64,000 bases of DNA from assembly GCF_017163935.1 (NCBI RefSeq), contig NZ_JABVZR010000002.1:1550001-1614000 (forward strand), written 5' to 3'. The position numbers and the translations under genes were made by a program. The notes beneath the pieces are model-generated. The model was not told where the DNA came from. It did not search any database and saw only the letters and a list, made by a program, of their open reading frames with translations. This DNA is from Novosphingobium terrae (GTDB lineage: Bacteria > Pseudomonadota > Alphaproteobacteria > Sphingomonadales > Sphingomonadaceae). Shown here one piece after another: positions 8,883-18,634 of the stretch (position 1 is its first letter; each line of letters begins with the position of its first letter).

Positions 8883-9590
8883 ATGAATCGCATATTTCCC
8901 AGCGCGCAAAGCGCGCTCGATGGTCTGCTACGTGACGGCATGACCTTATGTGTCGGTGGTTTCGGCCTTTGCGGGATTCCGGAGCGCCTGATCGATGGTC
9001 TTCTCGCCTCAGGCGTTCGCGATCTTACGATTGTCTCGAACAATGCCGGGACTGACGGCCTGGGCCTGGGCAAGCTGCTGCGTTCCCGTCAGGTTGGGAA
9101 GATGATCGCCTCCTACGTCGGGGAGAACAAGGAATTCGAGCGTCAGTATCTGGCGGGCGAACTGGATCTTGAATTCAACCCGCAAGGGACGCTCGCTGAA
9201 CGCTGCAGGGCAGGAGGAGCCGGCATCCCCGCTTTCTTCACGAAAACTGGAGTGGGGACGCTTGTCGCTGAAGGCAAGCAGCACATGGATTTCGATGGCG
9301 AGACCTATATCATGGAGCGCGCAATCAGGGCCGACCTGTCGCTTGTCAAGGGTTGGAAGGCGGACAGTGCCGGTAACCTGGTCTTCCGTAAAACCGCGCG
9401 CAATTTCAATCAGGTGATGGCAACTGCCGCGCCAATCTGCATCGCCGAGGTTGAAGAGATCGTGCCCGAAGGGCACCTCGATCCCGACGGTGTGCATCTG
9501 CCAGGCATTTATGTAAAACGGCTGATCAATGGCTCTCCCTACGACAAAGCCATTGAATTCCGGATGACGCGCAAGCGGGGGGGAAGCTGA
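8883..9590 (+). CDS. 3-oxoacid CoA-transferase, subunit A
   Basis: A 235-residue alpha subunit. The glycine-rich segment [10 protein letters not shown] at about residues 22-31 is the family signature, followed by SNNAG and a conserved YVGENKEFE stretch. Together with the next gene it forms the heteromeric enzyme that moves CoA from succinyl-CoA or a similar donor to a 3-oxo or other acid. It closely resembles SCOT A/ScoA-type subunits, but the donor and acceptor cannot be told from sequence. The spacing of two bases to the B subunit indicates translational coupling. Confidence 0.9.
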   Translation: MNRIFPSAQSALDGLLRDGMTLCVGGFGLCGIPERLIDGLLASGVRDLTIVSNNAGTDGLGLGKLLRSRQVGKMIASYVGENKEFERQYLAGELDLEFNPQGTLAERCRAGGAGIPAFFTKTGVGTLVAEGKQHMDFDGETYIMERAIRADLSLVKGWKADSAGNLVFRKTARNFNQVMATAAPICIAEVEEIVPEGHLDPDGVHLPGIYVKRLINGSPYDKAIEFRMTRKRGGS

Positions 9591-9592
9591 GG

Positions 9593-10231
9593 ATGGTCTG
9601 GACGCGGGATGAGATGGCCGCGCGCGCGGCTAAGGAATTGCGTGACGGCTATTACGTCAATCTGGGTATCGGGATTCCCACCCTTGTCGCCAACAACATT
9701 CCGGACGGCATGTCAGTAACTCTCCAATCGGAGAATGGTATGCTGGGAATTGGTCCCTTTCCCTATGAGGGTGAGGAAGATCCCGATCTCATCAATGCCG
9801 GCAAGCAGACGATCAGCGAATTACCCAATAGTGTCTATTTCGGGTCGGAGCAAAGCTTTGCGATGATCCGGGGAGGCCATATCGATCTTACCATTCTCGG
9901 CGCCATGGAGGTCAGTGAGGATGGAGATTTGGCAAACTGGATGATCCCAGGCAAGATGGTCAAGGGCATGGGCGGTGCCATGGATCTGGTTGCTGGTGTG
10001 AAACGGATCATTGTCACGATGGAGCATGTCGCGAGGGACGGCTCGCCCAAGTTTCTGCCAGCGTGTAGCCTGCCGCTAACCGGCCGGGGGGTGGTCGATA
10101 TGCTGGTCACCGATCTCGGTGTGTTTGAGCGCCAGGCGAAGGGGGCGCCCTTCCGTCTGATTGAAACTGCATTGGGGGTCACAGGAGATGAGGTGAGAGC
10201 GAAAACGCTTGCTCGCTACGTCACGGTATAG
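9593..10231 (+). CDS. 3-oxoacid CoA-transferase, subunit B
   Basis: A 212-residue beta subunit. The catalytic glutamate lies in [10 protein letters not shown], and [10 protein letters not shown] and [14 protein letters not shown] are family signatures. It pairs with the upstream A subunit. The operon ends here and meets the SDR gene on the other strand tail to tail across about 600 bases. Confidence 0.9.
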   Translation: MVWTRDEMAARAAKELRDGYYVNLGIGIPTLVANNIPDGMSVTLQSENGMLGIGPFPYEGEEDPDLINAGKQTISELPNSVYFGSEQSFAMIRGGHIDLTILGAMEVSEDGDLANWMIPGKMVKGMGGAMDLVAGVKRIIVTMEHVARDGSPKFLPACSLPLTGRGVVDMLVTDLGVFERQAKGAPFRLIETALGVTGDEVRAKTLARYVTV

Positions 10232-10827
10232 GCCATTTTACTGTCTGTTGAAGTGGCGTCGGTGGCCTGGGCCTAGCCGTTGTCTGAATCCTTCGGGTTT
10301 TCGCCGACGACCGGTCAGTGGTGTCTGTGAGGAGATCGCGTCTCTTCACCTCGCCTGCACGGTTTTGAGGCTTGCTGCTATATGTTGCCTGACCAAGACC
10401 CTTCAAGCTCGATTTTGGGTATCCTGTCGGGCGATCTCAAAATCGAACAGTGCGGTGTCGAGCTTCGCACGAAAGTGGCCACTAAGGTTCGGGGTCATTT
10501 GGAGCCGCCAGGCAAACGCCATCGTGCCTGCAGCAGGTTCGCAGTCCAGCAGAAGGGATATGATGCCGGTATTGGGTTCGGCAAAGTTGGATCGAGTACA
10601 CCTGGGTCCGCCCAAGCTGAATGTGACTGAACCACGCACAATCTTTTGAGCTGCACGCACACCTGACCATGCAGTAAGGAAGTCTTACCAGCCAATCGAA
10701 ACGGCGATCTCTCGGTTGACATTTGTGCCGCACGAAGCGGAGCATTGAACCTAGCCGAATATCGTGCCACGCCGCTCGCGATCGGCTCGGGAGCGTTAAT
10801 CAGATTATTTTAGACGATGACCAATAT
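10232..10827. other. Intergenic region between convergent operons, no gene seen
   Basis: Short open stretches on both strands show no family motif, ribosome site or sensible composition. GC is lower than in the CoA-transferase genes and stays low into the SDR gene, so this could be decayed or acquired DNA. I recognise nothing in it. Confidence 0.4.
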
Positions 10828-11637
10828 TCAAGAAGTTTGATTTCGGTTTATAAACCTGAGCGGGTTCAGTTTGGTCTTGGCAAGTTCAACAATATCGGTT
10901 GCGTAATTTGGGTGAGTGCAGATTAAAAACTCATCATCTTTAATCTTCTCGATGAATGTATCGGCAACGCTATCCGCGGTCGCGCCTTGAGCAATAGCGC
11001 CTTGTAAATGTGAGAACTTCGTCCCCGCCACTCCCGATATGGCATTCTCCGTTGCGGTTGCGCTGGGGCAAAACGAAATAACGCGAATGGGTTGTTTCGT
11101 TGAATTAAACGCGACGCTCATCGCGGTGGCCAGGCCAAAGAGGGCATGTTTAAGCGTCGAGTAGGGAATGTGAATTGGCATCGACCTATCAGGAAGCACT
11201 GCCAGTGTCGATGAGGTTATTGTGATCACGCCTTTGCCATTATTTTGCATTCTGGGAATGAAATTTTCCAAAATTCTTATATAGCCGAAGAAATTTACCT
11301 CAAACGCGGCCTTCCAGTGGCTGGCGGAAATGTCGGAGATCTCCCCGAGTGTTCGCGAGTAATCCACAACGGTGATGATAAGATGATCCGGGCTGCCATG
11401 CGCTTCGAAAATTTCCTCGCAGATATTACGAGTACTCTCGTCACTGCCTACATCCATCTTGTAGCCGGCCACGGTCCCGCCAGATGTTGAAATTTCCTCA
11501 CAAATTCTTGAAAGGTTAATCTCGGAAATATCACAGACAATGACGGAGGCCCCTTGGGCAGCCACCTTTCTCGCTATCGCGGCACCAATTCCCGCCGCGC
11601 CACCGACAATAACGAATGTCTCGTTGCTGAAGTTCAT
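10828..11637 (-). CDS. Short-chain dehydrogenase/reductase, atypical
   Basis: A 269-residue SDR. The nucleotide-binding loop reads GGAAGIG (classic TGxxxGIG), the catalytic serine lies in ITSSTLA and the YxxxK pair in PYSTLKHA. The usual NNAG motif after beta-4 is replaced by TVVDYS, which is unusual. Its base composition is clearly more AT-rich than its neighbours. It is last in the reverse operon, 42 bases after the FMN oxidase gene, and probably oxidises a pathway alcohol. Cytoplasmic. Substrate unknown. Confidence 0.8.
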   Translation of the reverse strand: MNFSNETFVIVGGAAGIGAAIARKVAAQGASVIVCDISEINLSRICEEISTSGGTVAGYKMDVGSDESTRNICEEIFEAHGSPDHLIITVVDYSRTLGEISDISASHWKAAFEVNFFGYIRILENFIPRMQNNGKGVITITSSTLAVLPDRSMPIHIPYSTLKHALFGLATAMSVAFNSTKQPIRVISFCPSATATENAISGVAGTKFSHLQGAIAQGATADSVADTFIEKIKDDEFLICTHPNYATDIVELAKTKLNPLRFINRNQTS

Positions 11638-11679
11638 ATGGTGTCCGCCCTATCTTTCATGACAGAGAACTCAAGTGGT

Positions 11680-12822
11680 TCATCTTATGATGTTATTTGT
11701 ACACAGGTTGTGGACATTGGTTTCACCAGTGAGTGCCATGGCGACCAGCATCTCGCTTCTGATGGTGTCGATCAAATTGGACACGCCTAATTCGCCCCGC
11801 GCCGCAAGCGCATAAGCCCAGGCCCTGCCGATCATCACGGCGTCGGCGCCCAGAGCGATCATGCGAACAACATCCAGACCTGAACGGATACCACCGTCAA
11901 CCATGATCGTCGCCTGACCTGACAATGCTTCTGCGATAGCCGGGAGGGCTTGCGCACTCGATACGACTCCATCGAGCTGGCGACCGCCGTGGTTGGAAAC
12001 GATGACCCCGTCCGCGCCGGCGTGTATTGCTTCCTTCGCGTCGTCAACATCGAGTATCCCTTTGACGACCAGCGTTCCAGGCCATCGTTCCCTCACCCAT
12101 TCCAAATCAGACCAACTGGCGGAAGGATCGAAATTGGTGCGCATCCAGGCAAAGAAATCCTCCAAGCCGGTGTTGCGTCCCAGCAATGGGGCAACGTTGC
12201 CCAAGGTATGCGGGCGGCCGCGCAAACCGACATCCCAAGCCCATTGTGGTTTCATTGCGGCTTGGAAAAGGCGACGTGCTCTACCAACGATGCCGGGTGC
12301 TCCGGCAAGGCCTGACCGGTAATCTCGATACCGCGTTCCCGGAACGGGCATGTCGACCGTAAAAACCAATGTCTTGCAGCGGGCTTCCTGAGCGGTTTCA
12401 AGCATCTCCCTCATGAAGCCACGATCGCGAAGCATGTAGAGCTGGAACCAGAACGGTCTGGTCGTTGCGCGTGCCACCTCAGGAAGTGAACATGCCGACA
12501 CTGTCGAAAGGGTAAAGGGGATGTTCTTCTCTTGTGCGGCACGCACCGCTTGAACCTCGCCCCGCCTCGCATTCATACCAGCGAGACCGACCGGGGCCAA
12601 AACCAACGGCAAGTCGATGGTTTGGCCAAAAAGATCTGTGGTCAGGTCGATCGAGGAAACATCGCGCAGAACCCGCTGGTTCAATGATATTTCCTGAAGG
12701 TCGGCCATATTGCGCCGTAAAGTCGTCTCGGCGTATGAGCCGCCATCAATGTACTCAAATAAAAATTTTGGCAGTCGGCGTTTCGCTGCGCTCCTGTAAT
12801 CAAAGACTGACAAGGGAATCAT
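11680..12822 (-). CDS. FMN-dependent alpha-hydroxy acid oxidase/dehydrogenase
   Basis: A 380-residue member of the L-lactate dehydrogenase (LldD)/mandelate dehydrogenase/glycolate oxidase family. FMN-site signatures include [24 protein letters not shown], the active-site [10 protein letters not shown] with its catalytic His and Arg, and the phosphate-binding [11 protein letters not shown] and [11 protein letters not shown]. It oxidises a 2-hydroxy acid to a 2-oxo acid. Its start overlaps the stop of the FAH-family gene (ATGA), so the two are coupled. The acceptor cannot be deduced. Confidence 0.88.
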   Translation of the reverse strand: MIPLSVFDYRSAAKRRLPKFLFEYIDGGSYAETTLRRNMADLQEISLNQRVLRDVSSIDLTTDLFGQTIDLPLVLAPVGLAGMNARRGEVQAVRAAQEKNIPFTLSTVSACSLPEVARATTRPFWFQLYMLRDRGFMREMLETAQEARCKTLVFTVDMPVPGTRYRDYRSGLAGAPGIVGRARRLFQAAMKPQWAWDVGLRGRPHTLGNVAPLLGRNTGLEDFFAWMRTNFDPSASWSDLEWVRERWPGTLVVKGILDVDDAKEAIHAGADGVIVSNHGGRQLDGVVSSAQALPAIAEALSGQATIMVDGGIRSGLDVVRMIALGADAVMIGRAWAYALAARGELGVSNLIDTIRSEMLVAMALTGETNVHNLCTNNIIR

Positions 12823-13859
12823 GGTTGAGATCCCTTAGGCGAAGCGCTGCCGTGATCTTCAACCTGCGAAGCAATCACCCTGTTTCTGAGAATGCCGATA
12901 CGCTCGACCTCAAGCTCGACAAGATCGCCATCCTGCAGAAAGCGATCATGCTCCATGCCGCATCCGTCGCCTACCGTCCCCGAACCGAAGAATTCGCCTG
13001 CGTGGAGCGTTTCAGACCTTGAAATATGGGAAATCAGGTCCTCGAATTTCCAGTGCATATCTCGCGTGTTGCCGCGGCCCCATTCCTCGCCGTTGACCCG
13101 AACAGCCATCTCCAGATTGTAGGGATCGGGGATCTCGTCCGCGGTCACCAGGCAGGGGCCCATGGCGTTCGCACCATCGAAATCTTTGCCTTTGCCCGGG
13201 CCAAGTAGGCCGGGCATGTCCCTCACCTGTTCGTCGCGCGCAGAGAAGTCATTGAAGATGGTGTAGCCGAAAATGTGATCGCGTGCTTTCTCGCGAGCGA
13301 TGTCCTTGCCGCTCTTGCCGATGTAAATCCCGAACTCCAGCTCGAAATCCATTCTCCGACTGTAAGACGGCCATGTCACTGTCGCCTCCGGACCCGTTAC
13401 GCTGAAGCGGCTGGGATGGTAAAAGAGCGGGCGCTCATACCATGCGTCAGGAATCTTGAAGATCCCGTCGCGCTCCATCTGGGCCATAGCTGCATCGGGA
13501 TCGGAGGTCAGTGCGGCACGAAGCCGCCGTGCCTGCTGGAAGCCCTGGTGTAAATGCTTTTCAAAGCACAAGAAGTCGCGCATTTGCGGTGGTTGGGGTA
13601 TCGGCGCCAGCAGCGTCAGGCCCTGCACGGGCCGCACGCATTTGCCTGTCAGACTGGGGGCCAGCCTAGCCAGTTCATAGGCGTGATCGAGTGCGTCAGC
13701 TCCTGCTTCCGCCAACTGTACGACCTGTTGCAGTGCGGCAGGGCAGGGCTCTGCGTAGCGCTCCGTGTGAGCATGGGCAAAATCGAGCACGAAGCCGTCA
13801 TTGTCGAGCAGGCAGCCGGAGCGTGGACCCTCGGCTGCCAGATAGGTTACCAGTCGCAT
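12819..13859 (-). CDS. Fumarylacetoacetate hydrolase-family protein
   Basis: A 346-residue FAH-superfamily enzyme. The metal-binding region is seen as [12 protein letters not shown] and the following [16 protein letters not shown] and the terminal [12 protein letters not shown] are also typical. Members hydrolyse or decarboxylate acylpyruvates and related beta-dicarbonyls with a divalent metal. With the crotonase and the hydroxy acid oxidase this points to cleavage of a diketo or acylpyruvate intermediate, which is an inference. The start overlaps the stop of the ABM gene by one base (TGATG). Confidence 0.87.
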   Translation of the reverse strand: MRLVTYLAAEGPRSGCLLDNDGFVLDFAHAHTERYAEPCPAALQQVVQLAEAGADALDHAYELARLAPSLTGKCVRPVQGLTLLAPIPQPPQMRDFLCFEKHLHQGFQQARRLRAALTSDPDAAMAQMERDGIFKIPDAWYERPLFYHPSRFSVTGPEATVTWPSYSRRMDFELEFGIYIGKSGKDIAREKARDHIFGYTIFNDFSARDEQVRDMPGLLGPGKGKDFDGANAMGPCLVTADEIPDPYNLEMAVRVNGEEWGRGNTRDMHWKFEDLISHISRSETLHAGEFFGSGTVGDGCGMEHDRFLQDGDLVELEVERIGILRNRVIASQVEDHGSASPKGSQP

Positions 13860-14200
13860 CAGAGCGGCTTCAGCTCACCATCGACAATTCCGTAGCGTGC
13901 CTGATCCCAATAGATCTCGAGGCCGCTCGTCCCTGTCCTGCGATTGTCGGGCGTATCGCGGAATTGAGCCCCCGCGCGCTCGCGCTTGGATTGCTTCTCC
14001 CAGTGAGCATCGAACGCGGAGCGGTCGGCCCAATGCTCAAGGACCGCGAAATGATCGGGATTTCGCGTGCTGCGGAAGAGTTCGTACTGGATGCAGCCTT
14101 CCTTGGCGTTCATCAGATCGTACTCGGGGGCCCATGCTTCCGCGAATTGATCGCCCGTGCCCGGCTTCACATTGATGTTGATCACGATACGAATAGCCAT
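13859..14200 (-). CDS. ABM-domain (quinol monooxygenase-like) protein
   Basis: A 113-residue antibiotic-biosynthesis-monooxygenase (ABM) fold protein. It has the strand pattern IVININVKPG, an EGCIQYELF segment and a FAVLEHWADRSAFDAHW helix typical of the family. These cofactor-free dimers oxidise phenols or quinols, or act as small isomerases. The ATG at 14200 is preferred because GGGAGAAG precedes it; a TTG five codons upstream overlaps that ribosome site. It is the first gene of the reverse operon, with promoter and operator directly upstream. Confidence 0.8.
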   Translation of the reverse strand: MAIRIVININVKPGTGDQFAEAWAPEYDLMNAKEGCIQYELFRSTRNPDHFAVLEHWADRSAFDAHWEKQSKRERAGAQFRDTPDNRRTGTSGLEIYWDQARYGIVDGELKPL

Positions 14201-14219
14201 GTTATCTTCTCCCAAAAAA

Positions 14220-14231
14220 TCACTTGGTGAC
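14220..14231. promoter_or_regulatory. Putative GntR operator, site 3
   Basis: TCACTTGGTGAC is the reverse complement of the site-1 core. It lies between the divergent ABM operon and the MFS genes, and touches the candidate -10 box of the ABM operon. Confidence 0.6.
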
Positions 14232-14259
14232 TTATTGAAATTGTCGAGCTATATGTCAA
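14231..14259 (-). promoter_or_regulatory. Candidate promoter of the ABM-FAH-oxidase-SDR operon
   Basis: Read on the reverse strand, TTGACA (14259-14254), 17 bases and AATAAG (14236-14231) are followed at once by the operator. The layout is the same as at 427-468. Confidence 0.5.
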
Positions 14260-14275
14260 GCGCAATCAGGAAGAG

Positions 14276-15562
14276 GTGAGGACGGTGGAGGCTCGCGAAG
14301 GCGTCGACTCGAAACGACGGCGAAGTACACTTGCTGCCTGCGCGGTCGGAGCGGCGCTGGGATATGGCACGCTGGGCATTGCCGTCTTCGGTCAATTCGT
14401 CGTTCCGCTGAGCGTCAAATTGAAATGCAATCCTGAAGATCTCGAGCTTGCCTTTTCGATCATGGCGGTCGGAAGTGTGCTTGGTCCTCCTGTGGCCGGG
14501 GCTTGCATCGATCGATACGGAACCAGGCTTGTCGCCGCGATCTCGGCGGCGCTTATGGGTGTGATGCTCTTTGCCCTGGGCTCTGCGGCAAGTCTGATGC
14601 AGGTTTACGTGCTTTACGGTCTGGTGTCGCTGCTTGGGACTGGCACGCTGGTTGTAGGTTACTCGCGCCCGATTGTCGCTGCCTTCGATCGTGATCGGGG
14701 AATGGCCCTCGGGCTTATGCTGGCGTCCGTCGGGGCTGCCAGCGCGATACTTCCTCCTGTTATTGCCAATCTGAACGAACGCTATGGCGTTGGGGGTGGT
14801 TTTACGCTCCTTGGCGGAATCTCCTGCGGGGTTGCGCTGATTGTGGTTGCGTTCATCCCGACCCGGGGTGGCGGGGGACGTGTCGTCCTCGCTGCAGCAC
14901 GCTCCCGGGGTGTGACAGCGTCCATTTTCTCCCGGACTGGGATGACGCTACTTGCAATCAGCTTCCTGCTGGGTGTCTTTACCAGCGGGGTGTGGAGTCA
15001 GGCTATGCCACTGATGCTGGCCAAAGGCATCGATTCTCACAGCGCCGCGACTGTGATGAGCTACCTTGCAGTCGTCATGACCTTAACACGGATCGGTGCG
15101 GGCTGGGCGATGGACCGGATCTTCGCGCCTCGTCTGGGGGCGCTTCTGATTCTTCCTGTCCTCCTTGCTTGGCTGATCTTTGCCGGGGCATCGGACCTGC
15201 GGACGGCTATGTTTGCCGTTGCCGTCCTTGGTGTCGGAGTGGGAGTGGAATTTGACCTTCTGTCGTTTCTTGTGAGCAGATACATGGTGCGTGACGTCTA
15301 TGCCGGCGTTTACGGCATCCTTTACAGTGCCATCTCGCTGGGGCTTGCGGCAAGCCGACCGCTGGTGATGTTTGTGGAGCACATGGCTGGCAGCATGGCG
15401 GTTGCGCCCATTGTTTTGGCCGCGGCGACCGGGGCGGCCACCCTCTTGCTCCTTACCCTCCCATCCTATTCCCTTGGCTTTGCCGCGGAGCGAGGCAGCC
15501 GCGACCCAGGCAGCGGAACGATGCTGGCAAATGGGAACCTGGTGGTGATCGATGGGCAGTAA
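14276..15562 (+). CDS. MFS transporter 1
   Basis: A 428-residue major facilitator with about 12 hydrophobic segments. The loop-2/3 type motif DRYGTR follows the second helix. It probably moves an acidic substrate or product across the inner membrane, as do oxalate/formate-type and monocarboxylate MFS carriers, but the substrate is unknown. Start codons GTG 14276 and GTG 14285 are both possible next to AGGAAGAG. It is a homologue of the next gene, which begins inside its last codons, so the pair is cotranscribed. Confidence 0.82.
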   Translation: MRTVEAREGVDSKRRRSTLAACAVGAALGYGTLGIAVFGQFVVPLSVKLKCNPEDLELAFSIMAVGSVLGPPVAGACIDRYGTRLVAAISAALMGVMLFALGSAASLMQVYVLYGLVSLLGTGTLVVGYSRPIVAAFDRDRGMALGLMLASVGAASAILPPVIANLNERYGVGGGFTLLGGISCGVALIVVAFIPTRGGGGRVVLAAARSRGVTASIFSRTGMTLLAISFLLGVFTSGVWSQAMPLMLAKGIDSHSAATVMSYLAVVMTLTRIGAGWAMDRIFAPRLGALLILPVLLAWLIFAGASDLRTAMFAVAVLGVGVGVEFDLLSFLVSRYMVRDVYAGVYGILYSAISLGLAASRPLVMFVEHMAGSMAVAPIVLAAATGAATLLLLTLPSYSLGFAAERGSRDPGSGTMLANGNLVVIDGQ

Positions 15563-16793
15563 TGGCAGAAGTTTGATGTCGTCTCGACAGGTGCGGCTGC
15601 TTTTCGCCTGCGCCATCGGCATGGCGCTTGGCTATACGACATTGGGGCCCGTGATGTTCGGCCAGTTCGCAGTTGGGCTGACCAAATCGTTGAACCGCTC
15701 AGCCGATGAGGTCGGGTTTGCGATCTCTTCGATGTCGATCGTCGCCGTCTTCGCGCCTCCTCTGGCCGGTTGGCTGATCGACCGGCACGGGGCAAGGCGC
15801 GTGATTCTATGTTCCGGACTGGGGATGGCTGTGGTTTTTGCCGGGCTTTCCGCGGTACGCACGCTGATCCCGGTTCTTGTCCTCTACGCGTTGCTTGCCG
15901 CGGTTGGCGCGGGCACATCGCCCGTGGCCTATGCAAGGACAATTATTGCCAATTTTGATCGTCAACTCGGAACGGCGCTCGGGATCGGGCTGGCTTCGAT
16001 TGGTGTGGCCACCGCGCTCCTGCCGATTGCCGCGGTCAAGCTAATGGCGATGGCAGGCATCGCGGGCGGGTACTGGTTGCTCTGCCTTGCTGCCATTCTT
16101 GGTGTGGCTCCTGCCTATTTTCTGCTGGCGGACGATCGGCCTGCTATGGCGGAGCGCTCCAGACTGACCAGAGCATCGACCAGCGAAGTCTTGGGGCATG
16201 CCGTCACGCTGCCCGGATGCACAATGCTTTTTATCGCACTTCTGCTCGGAATCTTTACGGCGAATGTGTGGGGCAATGCCGTGCCCAAACTGATCGCCAA
16301 GGGGATGAGCGTGCAGGATGCAGCGCTGACCATGGTCGCTTTGTCGGGGGCGATGACCCTGACCCGCCTGGGGGCTGGATTTGCCCTTGACAGGCTGTTC
16401 GCGCCACTCGTCGGGGCCGTGCTTCTGCTCCCCGCGGTAGTGGCCTGGATTATCCTCGCCGTGTCCGACAGCCATTGGATGCTCGTTTGTGGGATGATGG
16501 CCTTCGGTCTCGGGCTGGGGGTTGAAATTGACATTTTCTCCTATCTGACGAGCAAGTATTTCCCTCGTGAGATTTATGGGACATTTTATGGACTTATGTT
16601 TAGCATGCTCGGTTTGGGCGGTGCCCTGGCCCAGCCCACCATGGTTGTTGCGCGGGCTGTGAGCGGAAGCGCAATGGCGGGTGAATTCACCGTTGCCGCC
16701 TTGGTTGTTGTGGCCATCGCGTTGCTCCTGACTCTGCCAGGCTATGATCGCTTCGAGCGTGCCGATGCTGATGGCATTGGGCACGCAGCATAA
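15552..16793 (+). CDS. MFS transporter 2 (tandem paralogue)
   Basis: A 413-residue major facilitator. It is clearly related to the gene before it: both open with ALGYGTLG or ALGYTTLGP followed by FGQF, and both have DRYGTR/DRHGARR loops and GMALGLM/GTALGIG helices. About 12 membrane segments are visible. The 11-base overlap with gene 1 shows cotranscription. The tandem copies may form a two-part carrier or have diverged for substrate and product. Direction and substrate are unknown. Confidence 0.83.
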   Translation: MGSNGRSLMSSRQVRLLFACAIGMALGYTTLGPVMFGQFAVGLTKSLNRSADEVGFAISSMSIVAVFAPPLAGWLIDRHGARRVILCSGLGMAVVFAGLSAVRTLIPVLVLYALLAAVGAGTSPVAYARTIIANFDRQLGTALGIGLASIGVATALLPIAAVKLMAMAGIAGGYWLLCLAAILGVAPAYFLLADDRPAMAERSRLTRASTSEVLGHAVTLPGCTMLFIALLLGIFTANVWGNAVPKLIAKGMSVQDAALTMVALSGAMTLTRLGAGFALDRLFAPLVGAVLLLPAVVAWIILAVSDSHWMLVCGMMAFGLGLGVEIDIFSYLTSKYFPREIYGTFYGLMFSMLGLGGALAQPTMVVARAVSGSAMAGEFTVAALVVVAIALLLTLPGYDRFERADADGIGHAA

Positions 16794-16868
16794 ACTTCCG
16801 TGAATTCAAAAGGGATATCCCGTTCGACACTGCGTTTGATTCGCGTATTTCAAAGAGGGGTTCATTCC

Positions 16869-17636
16869 GTGAAGCTTTTCTATTTGCCAGGTGCCGTCTG
16901 TGCGCAAAAGGCGCTGCTGACCGTCGTGATGAAGAAAGTGGATGTCGAGACGATCGCGCTATCGCGTGAAGATCTGGTCAACCCTGAATATTTACTGCTA
17001 AACCCCAAAGGTGTCGTTCCGACGCTTGTTGACGACGCTGATAACATCATCGTGGAATCGTCGACAATCATGCGGTTTGTTGATGAGAGCTTTCCTGGCA
17101 TCTCGCTCCAGCCCGAGGTGCCTTACTTGCGAGCGGTCATGAACAACTGGATGAAGGTGATGGACGAAGACCTGTTTCCCGCCATCGGCTGCTTCACCAT
17201 GGCCACCCTTCTCAAGGTGATGTTCGATCGGCTGACTGACGAGGAGCTTCTTGAGCGAATGGAGCGGATCGCGGGGCCAGCGGTGGGGGCGATGCGATTT
17301 GATGCCGTGCGTCATGGGGTCGAGTCGCGTGCGGTCAACGGGGCAATCTCGACGTGGCGAAAGCACCTTTGCGCAATGAATGTGGATCTTGAGGGGCGGA
17401 GCTGGCTGGCGGGGGAGAAAATTTCACTAGGCGATATTGCTCTGGTTCCCGCATTCATCCGACTTGCCGATCTCGGCCTCTCTCCTTGGTGGCAGGATGA
17501 GTTTCCAAACGTCGAGAGATGGTGGAAGGCAGTGACAAATCTTGAACCAATAAAAGCCTTTAGTGTGGATTTCCCCAATCCAATGGCAAGCGGCCTTTAT
17601 GCTTCTGGCGACAGGTTGCGTCAAAAAATCCTCTGA
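16869..17636 (+). CDS. Glutathione S-transferase family protein
   Basis: A 255-residue GST. The thioredoxin-fold N-terminus starts KLFYLPGAVCAQKA, with NPKGVVPTLV (the cis-Pro loop) and ESSTIMRFVDE (the glutathione-carboxyl contact). The C-terminal helical domain contains SWLAGEKISLGDIALVP. It could conjugate, dehalogenate or isomerise (maleylacetoacetate-like) a pathway intermediate. The GTG at 16869 is chosen because GAGGGG lies eight bases upstream and translation starts right at the fold. It follows the MFS genes and precedes the GntR gene. Confidence 0.82.
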   Translation: MKLFYLPGAVCAQKALLTVVMKKVDVETIALSREDLVNPEYLLLNPKGVVPTLVDDADNIIVESSTIMRFVDESFPGISLQPEVPYLRAVMNNWMKVMDEDLFPAIGCFTMATLLKVMFDRLTDEELLERMERIAGPAVGAMRFDAVRHGVESRAVNGAISTWRKHLCAMNVDLEGRSWLAGEKISLGDIALVPAFIRLADLGLSPWWQDEFPNVERWWKAVTNLEPIKAFSVDFPNPMASGLYASGDRLRQKIL

Positions 17637-17648
17637 TGACACATCAAA

Positions 17649-17660
17649 TCACCCAATGAC
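17649..17660. promoter_or_regulatory. Putative GntR operator, site 4
   Basis: TCACCCAATGAC (reverse complement GTCATTGGGTGA) keeps the GTCA-N5-TGA arms. It starts a conserved block shared with the promoter of the second GntR gene (site 6), in which TGTCTATTGAG follows and ACTATC comes 15 bases after TTGAGC, a possible -35/-10 pair. This suggests autoregulation. Confidence 0.55.
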
Positions 17661-17720
17661 TTTGTCTATTGAGCGCGGCTGCCCTTTGGACTATCGATGG
17701 GTAAAGGAGTCAACAGTTAA

Positions 17721-18527
17721 ATGGTAATCGCATCCACGCGGCCGATCGGAAGCAGGATCAAAGTGGTCGATGAAATCATCGAATCTCTGCGCCAACAGAT
17801 TGTGTCAGGAAAGCTCGGTAATGGAGCGCGATTGCCAACCGAGAAGGAGCTCGCCCAGCAGTATGCGGTAAGCCAGCCGACAATCCGCGAGGGGATACGC
17901 GCGCTCGAAACGCTCGGGCTCGTTGAAGTCCAGCACGGTAGCGGAACATTCGTTCGCAGTCAGGGAGGGTATGCGCTTGCGCTTTCGTTACAGACCCTCC
18001 TGCAGCTCGAGGGTGTGAGCATTCTGGAAGTGCTGCAGGTACGCCAGCTCCTGGGGCGCCAATCGATCCAGACAGCCGCTCAAATGGCAACCGATGAGGA
18101 AGTGGAGCGCATCAGGCTTTCGCTGCTTGCCCTGGATCGTCTGGAAGAGGTCTCTACCGTAGAAGAGGTATTGCGGCGCGTCATCGATTTTCAGCGGACC
18201 ATTTCGGTTGCCTGTCGCAACCCCCTGCTGCATACGCTCGAAGTGTTCCTGGTGACACTTCTGCTTGAAGTTCAGGTTATCCCCCCCCGAAAGCGGGGCG
18301 TGAAATACTGGCGCGAACGGGCTGTTGCCTTTCAGAATGATCGGCGAAAGATTTTTGAGGGTATTGAAGCGCACAATATCTCGGTTGCCGTTGCTGCGAT
18401 GGAGTCCTATTTTGAGCACCAGCGGGAGAGATTTGTCGAAGACAAGGCTTTGGGCGCCCTGAATCTTTCAGATCCTCGGCTTATCGAAGGTCTTGCTGAA
18501 ATGGTTCGTCAGATGAAGACGGCCTGA
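17721..18527 (+). CDS. FadR-type GntR transcriptional regulator A
   Basis: A 268-residue regulator. The N-terminal winged helix has the GntR signature: LRQQIVSGKLGNGARLPTE, then AVSQPTIREGIRALETLGLVEV and HGSGTFV. The C-terminal all-helical FCD-like domain would bind a small acid effector, often with a metal. It is a close paralogue of the gene at 51555. It very probably binds the GTCA-N5-TGAC sites in this window and represses or activates the catabolic units; this is inferred from site positions. The ATG at 17721 aligns with the paralogue's start. Confidence 0.88.
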   Translation: MVIASTRPIGSRIKVVDEIIESLRQQIVSGKLGNGARLPTEKELAQQYAVSQPTIREGIRALETLGLVEVQHGSGTFVRSQGGYALALSLQTLLQLEGVSILEVLQVRQLLGRQSIQTAAQMATDEEVERIRLSLLALDRLEEVSTVEEVLRRVIDFQRTISVACRNPLLHTLEVFLVTLLLEVQVIPPRKRGVKYWRERAVAFQNDRRKIFEGIEAHNISVAVAAMESYFEHQRERFVEDKALGALNLSDPRLIEGLAEMVRQMKTA

Positions 18528-18634
18528 GTTCGAAGGATGGGTGGAGTTGAATGTGCGATGCGCGGTGTCTGCCGCCTGTAACTCTTTGGGGCGCTGGGGT
18601 GAGTAGCCAGATCCATGATCGGAGTGGTCGTTCG

